Source: Myxococcales bacterium (lineage in GTDB: Bacteria; Myxococcota_A; Polyangia; Palsa-1104; SHYY01). Taken from it: 48,978 nt of DNA. Of the stretch, positions 47,690 to 48,978 are shown piece by piece. The notes under the pieces were generated by a model. That model was given only the letters and a program-made list of their open reading frames with translations. It was not told the DNA's origin and ran no database searches. Within the stretch, counting starts at the first letter, position 1. Every line of letters begins with the position of its first letter. A program made the position numbers and the translations under genes. The stretch is taken from assembly GCA_009692555.1 (NCBI GenBank), contig SHYY01000019.1:1-48978 (forward strand). The letters run 5' to 3'.

Positions 47690-48337
47690 GCGCTGGCCGC
47701 GGCCCACCCGCTCGGCGACGGCGCCGCTTTCTACACGCCCTCTGATCGCGTCAACGTCGTCGCATCCCGACGCCGCCGCGTAAGGCACTCGTGTGCCTGT
47801 GCGTCCACGGCGACCCTCGATCCCATGGCGGATAGGCCCACGAGAGCCCGAAGCTCGCCCGAAGAACCGGTCGTGCGCCGTCACGAAATTCGTCCAGAGC
47901 GGGTTCTCGCGCCGTGTGCATCATCGGTAGACGCTGTATTCTGCCGGGCCTCCGCCGGTCCGGGCTTTGGAAGCCCTATCCCCCGCCTCCCATCGCGCGA
48001 GCACGCGACCCAGACGAACACGCCGCCTGACCCCAGCCACCTCGACGCACCTCCCTACGGCGCCGCGGGCCGACCTGCGTCCGGGACCAGGGTTCGAGAC
48101 CCGAGCTCGAGCCCGACCACACCGTCCGCGAACCGGGAGGGTCCCACACCCCCCCGGCAGAACCCCGGCCTCGGGGGAAATGGGCCTTGGTCTTCCTATC
48201 GTCTGCGCGAGGCGGAGGTGCGTTTTTGGGCTGCGGTTTCGTCCGCGCGCTCGCTCGACGCGGGCGCTACGGCGCGAGGGACCCTCCCTCGGGCCGCGCC
48301 CGCAGCGCCCTGCCCGCCGCCGAACCGCACGCGTGTC
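47690..48337. other. Stretch of about 650 bp without a supportable gene
   Basis: Open frames here give Arg/Pro/Ser-rich products on both strands, with no start signals, domains or clear terminators. GC-rich inverted repeats occur but none stands out. It may be decayed coding DNA next to the integration module. Confidence 0.45.
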
Positions 48338-48978
48338 CTATCCGCCCGACGCAGTAAGCGCGCATTGCACCTCGAAGCGCATGCCGCGGTCGTAGTCGGT
48401 CACGAGCTGCCCGCGGAGCTGGCGCGTCAGCGAGCGCACGAGCTGCAGCCCCAGCGTCCCCGCCGTCGACGGCGAGAGGCCCGGCGGAAGCCCCGCACCC
48501 GAGTCGACGACGGCGACGTGGATACACCCCTCGCGCGCGACGACCTCGATGCGCACGTCGAAGCCGGGCCCGCAGCGGCCAACCTCACCCTCGGGCCGCG
48601 CCGCGCCGTGGCCGTACTTGATGGCGTTCGTGATGAGCTCGTTGAGGATGAGGCCGAGCGGCACCGCGTGCTCGACCGTCACCTCGACGGGCTCGGTGCG
48701 CACCTCGATGCGCGTGCCCGGAGAGAGCGCGGCGCGCAGCGAGTCGGCAAGGCTGCGCGCGTAGTTGCCGAAGTCGATGCGCCCGAGCGAGTCGACGCCG
48801 TAGAGCTGCTGGTGGATGAGCGCCATCGAGCGCACGCGGTAGACGCACTCGGCGAGCAGTATGCGGGCGCGCTCGCCGGGCATCTGCTCGCTCTGCAGCA
48901 TCAGCAGGCTCGAGATGATCTGGAGGTTGTTCTTGACCCGGTGGTGGATCTCCTTGAGGAGCGTCTCCTTCTCACGGA
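48338..48978 (-). CDS. Sensor histidine kinase of the HisKA_2 type, N-terminally cut by the window edge
   Basis: The visible 213 codons begin in the dimerisation helix: KEIHHRVKNNLQIISSLL, where the first His of HHRVKNN is the phospho-acceptor typical of HisKA_2/HWE-like kinases. MALIHQQLYGVDSLGRIDFG follows. The ATPase domain has the N box LILNELITNAIKYGHG, the G1 box VVDSGAGLPPG and the G2 box GTLGLQLVRSLTRQL. The C-terminus is complete. Sensor domains lie outside the window. Such kinases often work in light or general stress signalling, but no partner is visible here. Confidence 0.92.
   Translation of the reverse strand, partial: REKETLLKEIHHRVKNNLQIISSLLMLQSEQMPGERARILLAECVYRVRSMALIHQQLYGVDSLGRIDFGNYARSLADSLRAALSPGTRIEVRTEPVEVTVEHAVPLGLILNELITNAIKYGHGAARPEGEVGRCGPGFDVRIEVVAREGCIHVAVVDSGAGLPPGLSPSTAGTLGLQLVRSLTRQLRGQLVTDYDRGMRFEVQCALTASGG

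Noticed and set aside
47690-48337. Several Arg/Pro-rich open frames
   Set aside because: Composition is that of random GC-rich DNA, with no start signals or recognisable domains.

Overview
The window is a high-GC stretch (GC-rich third positions, almost no AT-rich intergenic DNA) that looks like a myxobacterium-related (Myxococcota) chromosome or metagenome-assembled contig. The evidence is a metallopeptidase with a MYXO-CTERM-type tail, a carboxypeptidase-regulatory/TonB receptor paired with a lipoprotein, many large lipoproteins with Cys-rich, YCF48/BNR or FG-GAP repeats, two Ser/Thr kinases with accessory domains, FHA and TPR/PEGA proteins, and many GTG starts with 1-4 nt gene overlaps. 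Genus and species cannot be told from the sequence.

Layout. 1-9.7 kb: cell-surface region with a partial four-helix-bundle gene, an M36 metallopeptidase, a 43-bp tandem repeat array, a TonB-dependent receptor, an Ig-like lipoprotein and a DUF1279 protein. 9.7-15.7 kb: cupin, tRNA-Val and tRNA-Asp with a near-consensus promoter and a terminator, HAD 5'-nucleotidase, transglutaminase-like protein with an Asn-Gly tract, TPR/Cys-rich protein and a Crp/Fnr regulator. 15.8-21.6 kb: CPBP intramembrane protease overlapping uvrA, then the most striking gene here: a thioredoxin-fold (AhpC/TSA-like) protein with two in-frame TGA codons exactly where a CxxC motif is expected, followed by a hairpin suited to a bacterial SECIS. 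It reads as a two-selenocysteine (UxxU) selenoprotein and diverges from an FAD lactone oxidase. 21.6-27.1 kb: FHA protein, a cluster of hairpins, a Phd/VapC toxin-antitoxin pair with a palindromic operator, SET protein, pyroglutamyl-peptidase-like protein, lipoprotein, and a zinc-ribbon/Tudor-like protein.

27.1-30.5 kb: an unusual kinase-ATPase chimera, a small operon encoding a lipobox-bearing methyltransferase and two small proteins, and a 278-bp MITE-like element with terminal inverted repeats and TA ends. 30.5-35.2 kb: a Cys-rich lipoprotein overlapping a fused binding-protein/permease and its ATPase (polar amino-acid ABC type). 35.2-38.4 kb: a tightly packed minus-strand operon (ICMT-like methyltransferase, VOC protein, ADP-ribosylglycohydrolase, a probably frameshifted gene, a decayed FG-GAP gene).

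38.5-49 kb is patchier: two related small ORFs, a ferritin-like diiron protein whose 5' end seems lost, a kinase / TPR-PEGA / FG-GAP lipoprotein operon, then an integration module (tyrosine recombinase with a foreign C-terminus, ribbon-helix-helix protein with a palindrome over its start, excisionase-like HTH protein), a degraded region, and a HisKA_2-type sensor histidine kinase running off the window. This last third looks like an accessory or recombined segment.
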